This document shows positions 30,387 through 39,024 of a DNA stretch of 64,000 bases, piece after piece; position 1 is the stretch's first letter, and every line of letters begins with the position of its first letter. The notes under the pieces were generated by a model. It searched no databases. It saw only the letters and a list, made by a program, of their open reading frames with translations, and was not told the origin of the DNA. The position numbers and the translations under genes are program-made. The DNA comes from a bacterium (lineage in GTDB: Bacteria; Verrucomicrobiota; Kiritimatiellia; CAIKKV01; CAITUY01): assembly GCA_037128595.1 (NCBI GenBank), contig JBAXWB010000026.1:1-64000 (forward strand). Reading direction: 5' to 3'.

Positions 30387-32062
30387 TGAAGTCACTCACC
30401 CCGATGATTGTCGCTGCACTCGGTATTGTTCTGTTTTTTGTATTCGTATGGGAATGGGGCTTCTGTCGGTTCTATGTCGGCCCGGAGCAAATGGCCGTCA
30501 TCACCGCCAAGGTGGGCGATGCGTTGCCCCCAGGCGAGATTCTGGCCAAAAAGGGGCAAATGGGTATCCTGGAGGAGGTACTGGGGGAAGGTCGCCATTT
30601 CAGGAATCCCTATGAGTATGATCGGATTATTATGCCGGTGATTACGATCATGCCGGGAAAAATCGGGGTCGTTACCGCCAAAGTCGGCGCCGAATTGCCG
30701 CAAGGGGAGTTCCTGGCCAATGAAAATCAAAAGGGAATCTGGCGCCGCGTTCTTGGGCCCGGAACCTATCGGCTCAATCCCTATGGGTATGAGATCACAA
30801 TTGAAGATGCGGTGGTGATCCCCATTGGTTATGTCGGGATTATTACGTCCCTATCCGGTCGTCAGGCCCCGGATGGCGCCTTTGCCGTTTCGGGCGAAAA
30901 AGGGGTCCGATCGGATATTCTTCAGCCGGGGTTGTATTATATCAACCCCAAGGAATTCCAAATCAATATTGTCGAAATCGGTGTAAATCAGGTCTCCCTG
31001 CTTGGCAAAGAAGGCAGCACCGTTATCACCAAGGGACAAATCGAGGCTCAAAATGCCGCCATGGATGTGTTGCAGGACAAGATGCTTGAGAAGCAGGCCG
31101 CCAAGCGCCGGGATTATTATCAACAGGCTGAAGCTCAAGTGGCTCAACGGGCACTTTCGGCAGAGGCGAAGCGCTCCGCCCCCGCTCAGCAGCAACCCGC
31201 CGAGGGGATTCATGTCCTCAATGAATATGTCTCATTTCCTTCACGTGACGGCTTTTTGATCAGTCTCGACATGACGGTTGAGTTTGAACTGCTGCCGGAA
31301 AACATTGCCTGGCTCTATCGCAGTTATGGTGACCTCCCTGCCGTAATCGACAAAATCATCATGCCTCAAATCCTGTCGATCTCACGGAACAAGGGCTCCG
31401 AATACCGGGCGAAAGATTTTATCGTCGGTGAGGGACGCGAAAAATTCCAAATGGATATGACCGAGGCATTGTCCAAAACGCTGAGCGAGAAAAAGATCAT
31501 TACTCACAACGCGTTGATCCGGCATGTGGAGGTGCCTATGCAGATCCTGGATCCGATTCAAAAGGCCAGCGTGGCTATGGAGCAGGATCTAACAAATAAG
31601 GAACGGCAAAATACCGCTAAAAAACAGGGTGAATTGAATACGGAAATGTCACTGATTGATCAACGTCGTGCCCAGGTGGCTCAGGAGACGCAGAAGTTAA
31701 AGGCGGAAATTGCCGCCGATCAGGATAAGCAGGTTGCCGAGATTCAGGCGGAAACACTCCGGTTGATGTCGCAGATCGACAAGGAGACCGCTGGCTTCCG
31801 CGCCAGCAAGGTCCGTACGCTTGGCAAAGCGGCGGCTGACTCCATGCAAGTCGTTGAAGCCCAGCGTGCCCGCGGGTCCCAGATGAAGACCTTGGCGTTC
31901 GGGGATCCCGTGGCCTTCACGATGTGGGAATTCGCCGGATCACTGAAACCGGACTTGCGCATCAACATCCTGCATGCCGGACCCGGAACATTATGGACCG
32001 ACCTTCAAAAGGCCTCCATGGGTGACCTCGGTGGCGCCACCTTAATGAATAAACAGAAATAA
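30386..32062 (+). CDS. SPFH/Band 7 membrane-anchored protein 2
   Basis: A 558-aa paralogue of the preceding protein. N-terminal segment PMIVAALGIVLFFVFVW, then the same series of modules (PPGEILAKKGQMGIL; PQGEFLANENQKGIW; PDGAFAVSGEKGVRSDIL, each ending NPY or NPK). A charged helical insert (about 208-275) comes before the SPFH domain (about 280-395), and a coiled-coil tail rich in Gln and Glu follows. GGAGG stands 6 nt before the ATG. The two proteins are likely to form a hetero-oligomeric ring or cage in the membrane. The insert makes this copy unlike its partner. The cellular role is not deducible. Confidence 0.85.
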   Translation: MKSLTPMIVAALGIVLFFVFVWEWGFCRFYVGPEQMAVITAKVGDALPPGEILAKKGQMGILEEVLGEGRHFRNPYEYDRIIMPVITIMPGKIGVVTAKVGAELPQGEFLANENQKGIWRRVLGPGTYRLNPYGYEITIEDAVVIPIGYVGIITSLSGRQAPDGAFAVSGEKGVRSDILQPGLYYINPKEFQINIVEIGVNQVSLLGKEGSTVITKGQIEAQNAAMDVLQDKMLEKQAAKRRDYYQQAEAQVAQRALSAEAKRSAPAQQQPAEGIHVLNEYVSFPSRDGFLISLDMTVEFELLPENIAWLYRSYGDLPAVIDKIIMPQILSISRNKGSEYRAKDFIVGEGREKFQMDMTEALSKTLSEKKIITHNALIRHVEVPMQILDPIQKASVAMEQDLTNKERQNTAKKQGELNTEMSLIDQRRAQVAQETQKLKAEIAADQDKQVAEIQAETLRLMSQIDKETAGFRASKVRTLGKAAADSMQVVEAQRARGSQMKTLAFGDPVAFTMWEFAGSLKPDLRINILHAGPGTLWTDLQKASMGDLGGATLMNKQK

Positions 32063-32076
32063 GCCATGCCATCACA

Positions 32077-32104
32077 CCCCCAGGTCTCGCCTGGGGGGCT
32101 TTTG
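32077..32104 (+). terminator. Intrinsic terminator after the SPFH pair
   Basis: CCCCCAGG, a TCTCG loop, then CCTGGGGG, followed by GCTTTTGCT. The T-run is short. The 3' arm's G-run lies 8 nt before the next ATG (32107) and can double as its ribosome-binding site. Confidence 0.75.
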
Positions 32105-32106
32105 CT

Positions 32107-34500
32107 ATGACCGTTCCGACTAAACATCATTACGCCCCTACGCTTCTGGCCGCGGCCCTCCTGCTGGCCGTGGCGGTGGCCATCTATCCGTTTGACTACG
32201 CTCTATCGGATTCAATCCGTGCGTTTTCACGGTCAGTAGGCAAAACCCATATCTTCCAGGAAGTGCTGAACCTGTTCCGTCCTTTCGGGAAGGGAGATGT
32301 CATTCTGGTAGTCGTCGCCGGACTGGGGATATGTGGTGCACGGAAACGGGCGACCCATATCATCCTTGCCCTCCTGATCATGTCGGTGCTTATCTGGCCG
32401 TTTAAATTGGGTGTGGGTCGTGAGCGGCCCGGCTTCAGGAACACGCATTCCTTCCCGAGTGGTGATGCGGCCACTGCGGCGGCATTTTGCATGCCGCTTG
32501 TCACCGCGTCCCCCTGGGGGGCGCCAATTGCGATCATCCTGAATGCCGGAGTCGGAACCGGTCGGGTGTATGACGGGCGTCATTATCCCAGCGATGTGCT
32601 GGCGGGCATGGCGTTCGGCATCATTGCCAGCAGCCTGGCAGGGGGCATGCTTCGCCGCTGGCCGTGGAAACCCCGCCGCCGTTGGTTCCTGATTATAGGC
32701 GGACTCATTCTGCTGTTTTCCGTTGTCAATCTGTCCTGGGCGCGGGCCACCCCATTCGTGCTGGATTTCCTCCGTGTCTGGGGGCCGCTCGGAGGCTTTC
32801 TGATGTTGGCCCGGTACGTCCCTATCTGGTTTCGCAACCAAAAAGAGATGTGGTATTCCGGACGAGGATTCCTGCTTCTCGGTTGCCTGGTTTTCACCGT
32901 TTATCTTTCGCTCACGACTGCCTCTTCCCTCTGGGATCGTGACGAACCGCGCTTCTCTCGGGCAACCGTGGAAATGGTGGAGTCGGGAAACTATCTTTAC
33001 CCGACGTTTAATGCTCAGCTCCGTCCGGATAAGCCCATCCTGATATATTGGCTCATGTCCATTCCGGTGCGGGTCCTGGGCGTTTCCGAACTGTCCTGCC
33101 GCATGGTGGCGCCGGTGGCCACCCTGCTGACGGCCCTTCTGACGTACTGGCTGGCCTGCCGTCTTTTTGACCGGAAGATCGCCTTCTGGGCGGGGCTGAT
33201 CCTGATGCTCACCCCATTGATGACGGTCAGTGGCACCGCGGCCACCACGGATGCGCTATTGCTTCTCTGTATCACGGGTTCCCTCACGGCGTTCATGCTC
33301 TCCTGGCTCAAGGGTTTCCGGTTGTGGCATCTGGTGCTCCTCAGCCTTGCGCTGGGTGGGGCTATGCTGACCAAAGGTCCGGTCGGGCTTGTCATTCCCC
33401 TGCTGGTCATTGCCGCCGTCCTGATTTTCGCCGGGGGCGGAGCCCTGAAGGCATGGCGTTATGCCGGCTGGCTGGTGTTGGCGGTCATAACCTCAACCCT
33501 GCTTTTCCTTGCATGGGGACTTCCCGCAAATGCGGCGACCCAGGGCGAGTTCCTGAGACTCGGCATAGGGAAGCATGTAGTGAACCGTTCTTTGACTGCC
33601 ATGGAAAGCCATGGGGGAAAATCCTTCGCCTTTTATTTCTATTACCTCCCCGTCGTGGTGCTGACATTTTTCCCCTGGATCCTTTATCTCCCACGGATTT
33701 TCGACCGCCTGGGCTCCTCTCCGGAGCAAGGCCATAGCCGACGCCGGGTTCTTTTTTGCTGGGCGGGGCCGGTCATCATCCTCATGAGTGTGGTGGCGAC
33801 TAAACTTCCTCACTATATTCTTCCCGCCTGGCCGGCGCTGGCCATGGCCGCCGCATGGGGCCTCGCCCAGGCAGCCCGGACAGGGCGACAGGGAAATGGT
33901 TCTGTCGCCGCCAGAATAGGACTCGGCCTTTTCCTGACGATAGGCTCCATCCTGGGCCTGGGTTTGATGGTCGCCCCCTGGGTCCTGGCCAACATTCCTC
34001 TATTTGGCGTTCGGGTCCCCGCCACGATACTGGGGGGAGTCTTTTTAGCCATGACCGCCCTGGCCTGGCATTATTACCGGAGCGCCTTGCATGACCGCGT
34101 GGCAGGGATTCTCGGGGCGGGTATGCTCGTGATCCTGGCTTCCGCCAGTTTCTTCCTGCTGCCCGCCATCGAGCGATTAAAACTGTCGCCCAAAATAGCG
34201 GATGTCATTCAACATAACAGTGCCGCCTCGATGCCGGTCGCCACCTGCGGCTATGGTGAACCCAGCCTAAACTTTTACCTGGGCCGCGGCCCGATTACGC
34301 CCATTGAAGGCCCTGATCTCGCCCGATGGGCCGGAGCATCAGGCAAAGGCATTTTAGTAGTGACCGAGTCCCGGCTTTTTCCCAATATTGAGGCCTTTCG
34401 CTCGGCCCGAATCCAAACGCTGGATATCATTTCCGGCTTTAACTACTCTCAAGGGAAGCAAGTTCGAATTCACATCCTTTACAGGAATGACCAGCCATGA
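32107..34500 (+). CDS. Fusion: PAP2 phosphatase - PMT/ArnT-type glycosyltransferase
   Basis: A 797-aa polytopic membrane protein. Residues about 1-195 form a PAP2 phosphatase: KLGVGRERPGF (motif 1), SFPSGDAATAA (motif 2, with Asp in place of the common His) and GRVYDGRHYPSDVLAG (motif 3, with His and Asp). Residues from about 255 form a GT-C glycosyltransferase of the ArnT/PMT group: LWDRDEPRFSRATVEMVESG with the catalytic Asp-Glu, then RPDKPILIYWLMS, with about eleven membrane spans. It should use an undecaprenyl-phosphate sugar donor and recycle or dephosphorylate the lipid carrier in one polypeptide. The next gene overlaps by 4 nt. Confidence 0.88.
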   Translation: MTVPTKHHYAPTLLAAALLLAVAVAIYPFDYALSDSIRAFSRSVGKTHIFQEVLNLFRPFGKGDVILVVVAGLGICGARKRATHIILALLIMSVLIWPFKLGVGRERPGFRNTHSFPSGDAATAAAFCMPLVTASPWGAPIAIILNAGVGTGRVYDGRHYPSDVLAGMAFGIIASSLAGGMLRRWPWKPRRRWFLIIGGLILLFSVVNLSWARATPFVLDFLRVWGPLGGFLMLARYVPIWFRNQKEMWYSGRGFLLLGCLVFTVYLSLTTASSLWDRDEPRFSRATVEMVESGNYLYPTFNAQLRPDKPILIYWLMSIPVRVLGVSELSCRMVAPVATLLTALLTYWLACRLFDRKIAFWAGLILMLTPLMTVSGTAATTDALLLLCITGSLTAFMLSWLKGFRLWHLVLLSLALGGAMLTKGPVGLVIPLLVIAAVLIFAGGGALKAWRYAGWLVLAVITSTLLFLAWGLPANAATQGEFLRLGIGKHVVNRSLTAMESHGGKSFAFYFYYLPVVVLTFFPWILYLPRIFDRLGSSPEQGHSRRRVLFCWAGPVIILMSVVATKLPHYILPAWPALAMAAAWGLAQAARTGRQGNGSVAARIGLGLFLTIGSILGLGLMVAPWVLANIPLFGVRVPATILGGVFLAMTALAWHYYRSALHDRVAGILGAGMLVILASASFFLLPAIERLKLSPKIADVIQHNSAASMPVATCGYGEPSLNFYLGRGPITPIEGPDLARWAGASGKGILVVTESRLFPNIEAFRSARIQTLDIISGFNYSQGKQVRIHILYRNDQP

Positions 34501-35333
34501 GCGAGGAACCAGGCGATCGGAATACTGACTTACCAGATATTGAGGGTAATACCCTGACCTCAGCGCCCGGCGCGGCAACTCCGGTTCCTGCCCCCCACGA
34601 GCCACTTCCCCCCGATGATGAGCCAGATCCCATTCCCGTCGAGTTGGAGATCGAAGCGGCGGAATCGGCAGGGAAATCCGAAAAGAAGATCCTCGTGATG
34701 GCGCTCGTGGTCATTGCCTGTATCGCGTTAATACATTTTACGCCGTTAAAGGCCCTTACCAGTGATGTCGCCTGGAAAGCGCATATCCACCAATTGGGGA
34801 TCTGGGCCTCGTCCATCTACTTTGTCGTCAGTGTGATTTTAATCGCCATTGGCATCCCCCGCATGTTCCTGTGTTGGCTTGCCGGCGTTCTTTTCGGATT
34901 CACTACAGGGGTGATCATCGGCCAATTTTCGGCACTATTCGGATCTTATGCCACCTTCGTGTTTTCTCGTTGGGGTGGCCGGGAGTGGGTTCGGAAACGT
35001 ATTGAAAATAGTCAGCGGCTCCGCGCCATGCTCAAGAAGCCATCGACCTTTACCATTTTCCTGGTGCGTCAATTGCCGATTGCCGGGATCGTTCCCAATC
35101 TGATTCTCGGGCTCACCCCCGTCAAGCACCGCTATTTCCTGCTGGGTTCATTTCTCGGGTACCTGCCAAGCTCCATTATGGTGGCCATTATCGGCAGTAG
35201 CTTCGGGAAAGGCTTTGACAAAGAAACCCTCCAGCACTCGGTCGCGCAGATTACCGCCGCCATGCTGGGGCTTGGAGCCATGTCACTGATTGTGTGGTAC
35301 CTGAGGAAACGGATTATTTCAACCGCCAGGTAA
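34497..35333 (+). CDS. VTT-domain (TVP38/DedA-like) membrane protein
   Basis: A 278-aa integral membrane protein. Residues 1-60 are a Pro/Glu-rich cytoplasmic tail. A first membrane helix (about 64-82) and the VTT core follow: VILIAIGIPRMFLCWLAGVLFGF, FSALFGSYATFVFSRWGGRE, LVRQLPIAGIVPNLILGLTPV and GSFLGYLPSSIMVAIIGSS. Proteins of this family act in membrane lipid traffic; bacterial DedA proteins flip undecaprenyl phosphate or phosphatidylethanolamine. This fits its coupling (ATGA overlap) to a lipid-linked glycosyltransferase-phosphatase. Its end overlaps the convergent permease gene by 20 nt. Confidence 0.85.
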   Translation: MSEEPGDRNTDLPDIEGNTLTSAPGAATPVPAPHEPLPPDDEPDPIPVELEIEAAESAGKSEKKILVMALVVIACIALIHFTPLKALTSDVAWKAHIHQLGIWASSIYFVVSVILIAIGIPRMFLCWLAGVLFGFTTGVIIGQFSALFGSYATFVFSRWGGREWVRKRIENSQRLRAMLKKPSTFTIFLVRQLPIAGIVPNLILGLTPVKHRYFLLGSFLGYLPSSIMVAIIGSSFGKGFDKETLQHSVAQITAAMLGLGAMSLIVWYLRKRIISTAR

Positions 35334-36429
35334 GAATCCCGCCGATCGTGAGAAAGACGATATTGGGTAGCCACCCGGCCAGCCAGGGAGCGATAATTTC
35401 CTGCTTCCCGAGAATGAGTCCGAACTGGACCAGGAAGTAGAATCCGAACAAGGCGGACAATCCGAAAACCACACTGCGCATCGCCGGTTGGCGCGCTCCG
35501 CCCGCCGTTGCGGGAAGCCCTAGCAACAGCAGGACCAGACAGGACCAGGGCATGGCTACCCGTCCATGAATATCTGTCAGACGCGAGGCGACCCACTTGG
35601 CGGAAACATTGGGCCGGTTCTGTATAATACGGATCATTTCCAAAGTAGAGAGATAGTCAGAGTCTTTCATCTCATTTACGAAATCTTCCGGTCGTTCCGA
35701 ATAATCGGGCATTTCCAGCGGTCGGTCCAACATGGCGGAAGGCGGCCCGAGAGGATCGCCCTTTTCGTCAAATTCCTTTTTCTGGACCCCGTAAAACCAC
35801 CATGTGCCATCAAGCCACTCGGCCCGCTCCGCGGTGATTTCCGATTCAACCGTTCCATTGATCCGTTGTTGCGAGACCTTGACCCCGGTCAAAGGGCTCG
35901 GGGCCCGCTGATCAAAAGATTTGATCAACCATTGCCGTCGCGAGGGCCCGGTATGATAGACATAATCCCTGACAATAAAAGCAGAGTCCGGGGAGCGTTT
36001 GAGCACCTGTTTGGTATATTCCGCAATCCAGCGGGTGGCCACCGGTCCGACGGTTTCCTGAATGACGGCCCCGAAAAGGCTGGCACAAAGCCCCACCCCC
36101 ATGAGCGGAAGCATCAAGCGCCGCACACTCACCCCGCTGGCGCTCATGGCCGTCAGTTCATTGTGGCGGGCAAACTGGGTCATGGTGTAGAGGGTGGCCA
36201 ACAACAGGGAAATGGGAAGCACCACGACGATGAAGGGATTATGCCCATTCACTTTGAACAGGAAGAGTCCATAATAGATCAGAATATCGGTGATCGGTGC
36301 CTTGGCGTCCAGAAAGTCCGAGAATCGATCGAACAGATCAAGGACAACATACAGCAGACTGAAGGCCACGGAACAGTACCCGAAGGGGATCAGGTACTGC
36401 TTCAGCATATATTTATCAATTATCTTCAC
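35314..36429 (-). CDS. LptF/LptG-family permease (YjgP/YjgQ)
   Basis: A 371-aa inner-membrane component of the lipopolysaccharide exporter. The N-terminus KIIDKYMLKQYLIPFGYC, two helices, then LPISLLLATLYTMTQFARHNEL and MSASGVSVRRLMLPL are the family signature. A periplasmic beta-jellyroll part spans about 150-270, and three C-terminal helices follow. LptG is favoured over LptF by the start, but both are possible; the second permease and LptB are not nearby. The GTG at 36429 has GGGAG 10 nt upstream and follows the previous stop by 4 nt, so longer versions from 36528 are rejected. It implies an LPS-bearing outer membrane. Confidence 0.85.
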   Translation of the reverse strand: MKIIDKYMLKQYLIPFGYCSVAFSLLYVVLDLFDRFSDFLDAKAPITDILIYYGLFLFKVNGHNPFIVVVLPISLLLATLYTMTQFARHNELTAMSASGVSVRRLMLPLMGVGLCASLFGAVIQETVGPVATRWIAEYTKQVLKRSPDSAFIVRDYVYHTGPSRRQWLIKSFDQRAPSPLTGVKVSQQRINGTVESEITAERAEWLDGTWWFYGVQKKEFDEKGDPLGPPSAMLDRPLEMPDYSERPEDFVNEMKDSDYLSTLEMIRIIQNRPNVSAKWVASRLTDIHGRVAMPWSCLVLLLLGLPATAGGARQPAMRSVVFGLSALFGFYFLVQFGLILGKQEIIAPWLAGWLPNIVFLTIGGILTWRLK

Positions 36430-36433
36430 GCGA

Positions 36434-37024
36434 TTATGTCTCCCAACGGTCGGACCAGGCCAATGCGCGACGCAGGACGACTTCCTCGGTTTTAACCCGG
36501 CCCCTGACTTTTTCAAGCCGGGTATCATAAGCGGCCATCACACGTTTGGCGTCCTGCCCCATTTCGGCTCCAGAAAATAATTCCCCATGCATGCCCCGGA
36601 AATCGAGGTGAAACTGGACCCCTCCTTCCGTGATGGAACCGCCTAAATCCTGATTGGTGAGAAGCAACCGGTTGGCGCTTTCCTCGTTGCGTCCGCATTG
36701 ATCCAGATACCAGGTGGGAGACAAGGTCAAGGTATCAATCCGGAGAAACCGGAGAATGCGTTTTTCCGCCTCAAACAGCTCGCCGATGTCTTCAAGGGGA
36801 ACGGAGAAAGCCCGGAGAATAATAATCGTACCCAGAAAATGCAGATACGCGGGAGAAAACCCCTCCGTCTCCTTCGGGGAATATAGCCCCAGCTTAATCT
36901 GGATATTCCGCAGGTAATGGGGCGAACGCCCCAGTCGCCGGCATAACTGGGAGAACGTCAGGCGCTCTGCATGAGATTCACTGCAGGGGCCTTCAAGGAG
37001 ATCAAGACCTGTTACTTCCGGCAC
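36434..37024 (-). CDS. MerR-like HTH protein of unknown function
   Basis: A 196-aa protein. Residues about 20-90 look like a MerR-type winged helix: TFSQLCRRLGRSPHYLRNIQ then IKLGLYSPKETEGFSPAYLH, and SVPLEDIGELFEAEKRIL as the following helix. The last 60 residues are helical and charged. It could be a regulator or a structural DNA-binding protein. The GTG start at 37024 overlaps the cyclotransferase gene by 13 nt. It forms a tight row with the kinase upstream and the LPS permease downstream. No ligand or cysteine site typical of metal-sensing MerR proteins is seen. Confidence 0.6.
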   Translation of the reverse strand: MPEVTGLDLLEGPCSESHAERLTFSQLCRRLGRSPHYLRNIQIKLGLYSPKETEGFSPAYLHFLGTIIILRAFSVPLEDIGELFEAEKRILRFLRIDTLTLSPTWYLDQCGRNEESANRLLLTNQDLGGSITEGGVQFHLDFRGMHGELFSGAEMGQDAKRVMAAYDTRLEKVRGRVKTEEVVLRRALAWSDRWET

Positions 37025-37410
37025 GATGCCAACGCTTTCTTTAAATGGGTTTCCCGGAAATGATCTTCATCCCACTCCGTACCGGTTAACAGCGATTTCC
37101 GGGTCAGCTTTAAACAGTAGGCGTCGGCGTCCAACCACTCCCCGCCCTCCCCTTCGATCGAAACCTCTTCCCTCGTGAAACGTTTCCCCTGATAGGCATC
37201 CAGCCGGGCTAAGGACTCCTCATCCACATCCAGATAGACCACCCCATCGACCACTCTGTCAGGGAAAGGGATCATGGCCGATTGTCCTTCATCCTTGATC
37301 AAAAACTGGGCGTATCCATGCAATTGTCCGAATTTAGCCGGATAGGATTGACCGGTCAAGGCCTTGACCAAGTCCCTGAACATCAATGGTCCTGAGACAA
37401 ATAGATTCAT
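37012..37410 (-). CDS. Gamma-glutamylcyclotransferase-like (AIG2/GGCT) protein
   Basis: A 132-aa protein of the GGCT fold. The start NLFVSGPLMFRDLVKALTG replaces the usual YG(S/T)L motif with SGPLM, and the family stretch VDGVVYLDVDEESLARLDAY with its acidic residue follows, then EWLDADAYCL. The family includes gamma-glutamylcyclotransferase and other amine-transferring enzymes. The Glu in EESLARLDAYQG would be the base. The start overlaps the kinase stop by 4 nt (ATGA), indicating coupling. Substrate unknown. Confidence 0.75.
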   Translation of the reverse strand: MNLFVSGPLMFRDLVKALTGQSYPAKFGQLHGYAQFLIKDEGQSAMIPFPDRVVDGVVYLDVDEESLARLDAYQGKRFTREEVSIEGEGGEWLDADAYCLKLTRKSLLTGTEWDEDHFRETHLKKALASCRK

Positions 37411-38471
37411 GAGATCAACGGCCTGATCACTTGTTCGAAAGCGGCGTAGAATTCAGCGGGGGTGTTATATCGGGCATTCATATCACGTGACAGCCCCCAC
37501 TGGATCACCTGCGCCACCTCCGCCGGGAGAGATTCAATACCAACCGGGTCCTGGTCATACATATGTTTCAACCGGGCGGTCTCGGGAAAGGCGCGTCGTC
37601 CTGTCAGCAACTCGCACACAACCGCAGCCAAAGAAAACACATCCGTTCTTGCATCCACGGGCAGGCCATGCAACTGCTCCGGACTCAAATAGCCCGGCGA
37701 GCCTTCGATATAATCGCTCTGATCCTGTCCACGCGACATCTTGATCGCCAACCCGAAATCCAAAAGCTTGAGCGACATCTGTTGATTAATCATGATGTTT
37801 TCAGGCTTGATATCACGATGTAACACACCCTGTTCATGAGCATACGTCAGTGCCCCGGTGCACGAATGGGTGATATCCAAAACCGTATGGAGCGAAAGAG
37901 CCCCCATCTGCTCAATAATCTCGCGCAACGTCTGCCCATCAACATACTCCATGACAATAAACAGTTGCCCCTTCTCGCTTTCGATATTGTGAAGGCGGAC
38001 AATATGCTCGTGCGACAACTTCATCGTGACGGCGGCTTCCGCCTTGATCTGGTTTAGCGCCTCCTGATTCTGTGACGAGGCGGGCTTTAACAGCTTGATC
38101 GCTACATCCATTTTCAACATCTTGTCCAGGGCCTTGAAAACGGTGCCAAATCCCCCTTCATGGATGACTTTGATGATCTCATAGCGAGTGCTGGAAAAGG
38201 GCAAACTGTTCAGGGCTTTATTTTTGTCCTTTTTTGGGGGGAACAGCTTCAGATTCTTTTGTTGCGGAACAAGGGGCGCGCCCACCCCCTTTGCCGCAGT
38301 TTTCGGAACAATTCGGGTCTGCGGTTTGGGTACAATCCGGGTCATCGAGACGGGCCCGGGCTTGGGCGTAACTTGACGGGAAGAAAGCGACACGATCCGG
38401 AATGCCGGTTTTGTCTTATTTAGAGCCGTTGCCCCCGGCACACCTTTCAATTTTATAGGAATATCAGTCAT
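37407..38471 (-). CDS. Serine/threonine protein kinase
   Basis: A 354-aa eukaryotic-type (Hanks) kinase with a basic, Pro-rich N-terminal extension (residues 1-92) and a kinase domain at 97-350. The glycine loop HEGGFGTV is at 104-111, VAIK with Lys126, HRDIKPEN with Asp220, DFG at 238-240, and GSPGYLSPEQL as activation segment. All catalytic residues are present, so it should be active. No membrane segment or sensor domain is seen; the extension may dock partners. The gene is first in an overlapping row with the GGCT-like protein, the MerR-like protein and the LPS permease. Confidence 0.92.
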   Translation of the reverse strand: MTDIPIKLKGVPGATALNKTKPAFRIVSLSSRQVTPKPGPVSMTRIVPKPQTRIVPKTAAKGVGAPLVPQQKNLKLFPPKKDKNKALNSLPFSSTRYEIIKVIHEGGFGTVFKALDKMLKMDVAIKLLKPASSQNQEALNQIKAEAAVTMKLSHEHIVRLHNIESEKGQLFIVMEYVDGQTLREIIEQMGALSLHTVLDITHSCTGALTYAHEQGVLHRDIKPENIMINQQMSLKLLDFGLAIKMSRGQDQSDYIEGSPGYLSPEQLHGLPVDARTDVFSLAAVVCELLTGRRAFPETARLKHMYDQDPVGIESLPAEVAQVIQWGLSRDMNARYNTPAEFYAAFEQVIRPLIS

Positions 38472-38571
38472 TCAGAAGTCTTTCCAAAACAAGGGGCGAT
38501 CATACAGGCAAAAACAGGAAAAGCAAAAAAAATAGGAACAAAAAATCACCAAGCTCGTGTATAGTTTCCCG

Positions 38572-39024
38572 ATGACTTGGCTGGTTCAGATCAAAAAATA
38601 TGCCACCGTGGGAATTGGCAGTGCCATTACGGATTTATCCATTTATGGCTCACTAGTCCATTTTGCAGGATTCTCCCCGGAAGCCGCCAACCTCATCAGC
38701 CGTCCGTGCGGGGGGCTGGTCAGCTTCACTTTTAATAAAATCTGGACATTTGACCGGAGCACGATTTCAGGGACCCACCGTGAGTTCATCCGTTTTGGCA
38801 TTGTCTGGGTCGCTTCGTACTGCGCATCCATTCTGCTGGTCTGGTTATTTCATCAGTTTTTCATCCGGAACCCGGGCCTGCCGGCGGGCTTGTCGGAGAT
38901 CGTTCAGCATCTTTCCGGTTATACCCTTAACCTGGAAACCGTGTTGCCAAAGCTTTTCGCGGAAGGCTTAGTGTGTACTGGTATTTTCCTGAGCCACCGG
39001 TTTTGGACCTTCAGACAGCACTAA
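38572..39024 (+). CDS. GtrA-like membrane protein
   Basis: A 150-aa protein with four predicted membrane spans. YATVGIGSAITDLSIYGSLV, then RPCGGLVSFTFNKIWTFD in the middle and SHRFWTFRQ at the end, are the GtrA signature. GtrA proteins are thought to flip undecaprenyl-phosphate-linked sugars in polysaccharide modification. The ATG at 38572 is preferred; a GTG at 38557 would add five residues. Neither has a strong ribosome site. Its 3' end overlaps the convergent gene by 57 nt. Related glycan-lipid genes (32-35 kb) are close but not adjacent. Confidence 0.82.
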   Translation: MTWLVQIKKYATVGIGSAITDLSIYGSLVHFAGFSPEAANLISRPCGGLVSFTFNKIWTFDRSTISGTHREFIRFGIVWVASYCASILLVWLFHQFFIRNPGLPAGLSEIVQHLSGYTLNLETVLPKLFAEGLVCTGIFLSHRFWTFRQH

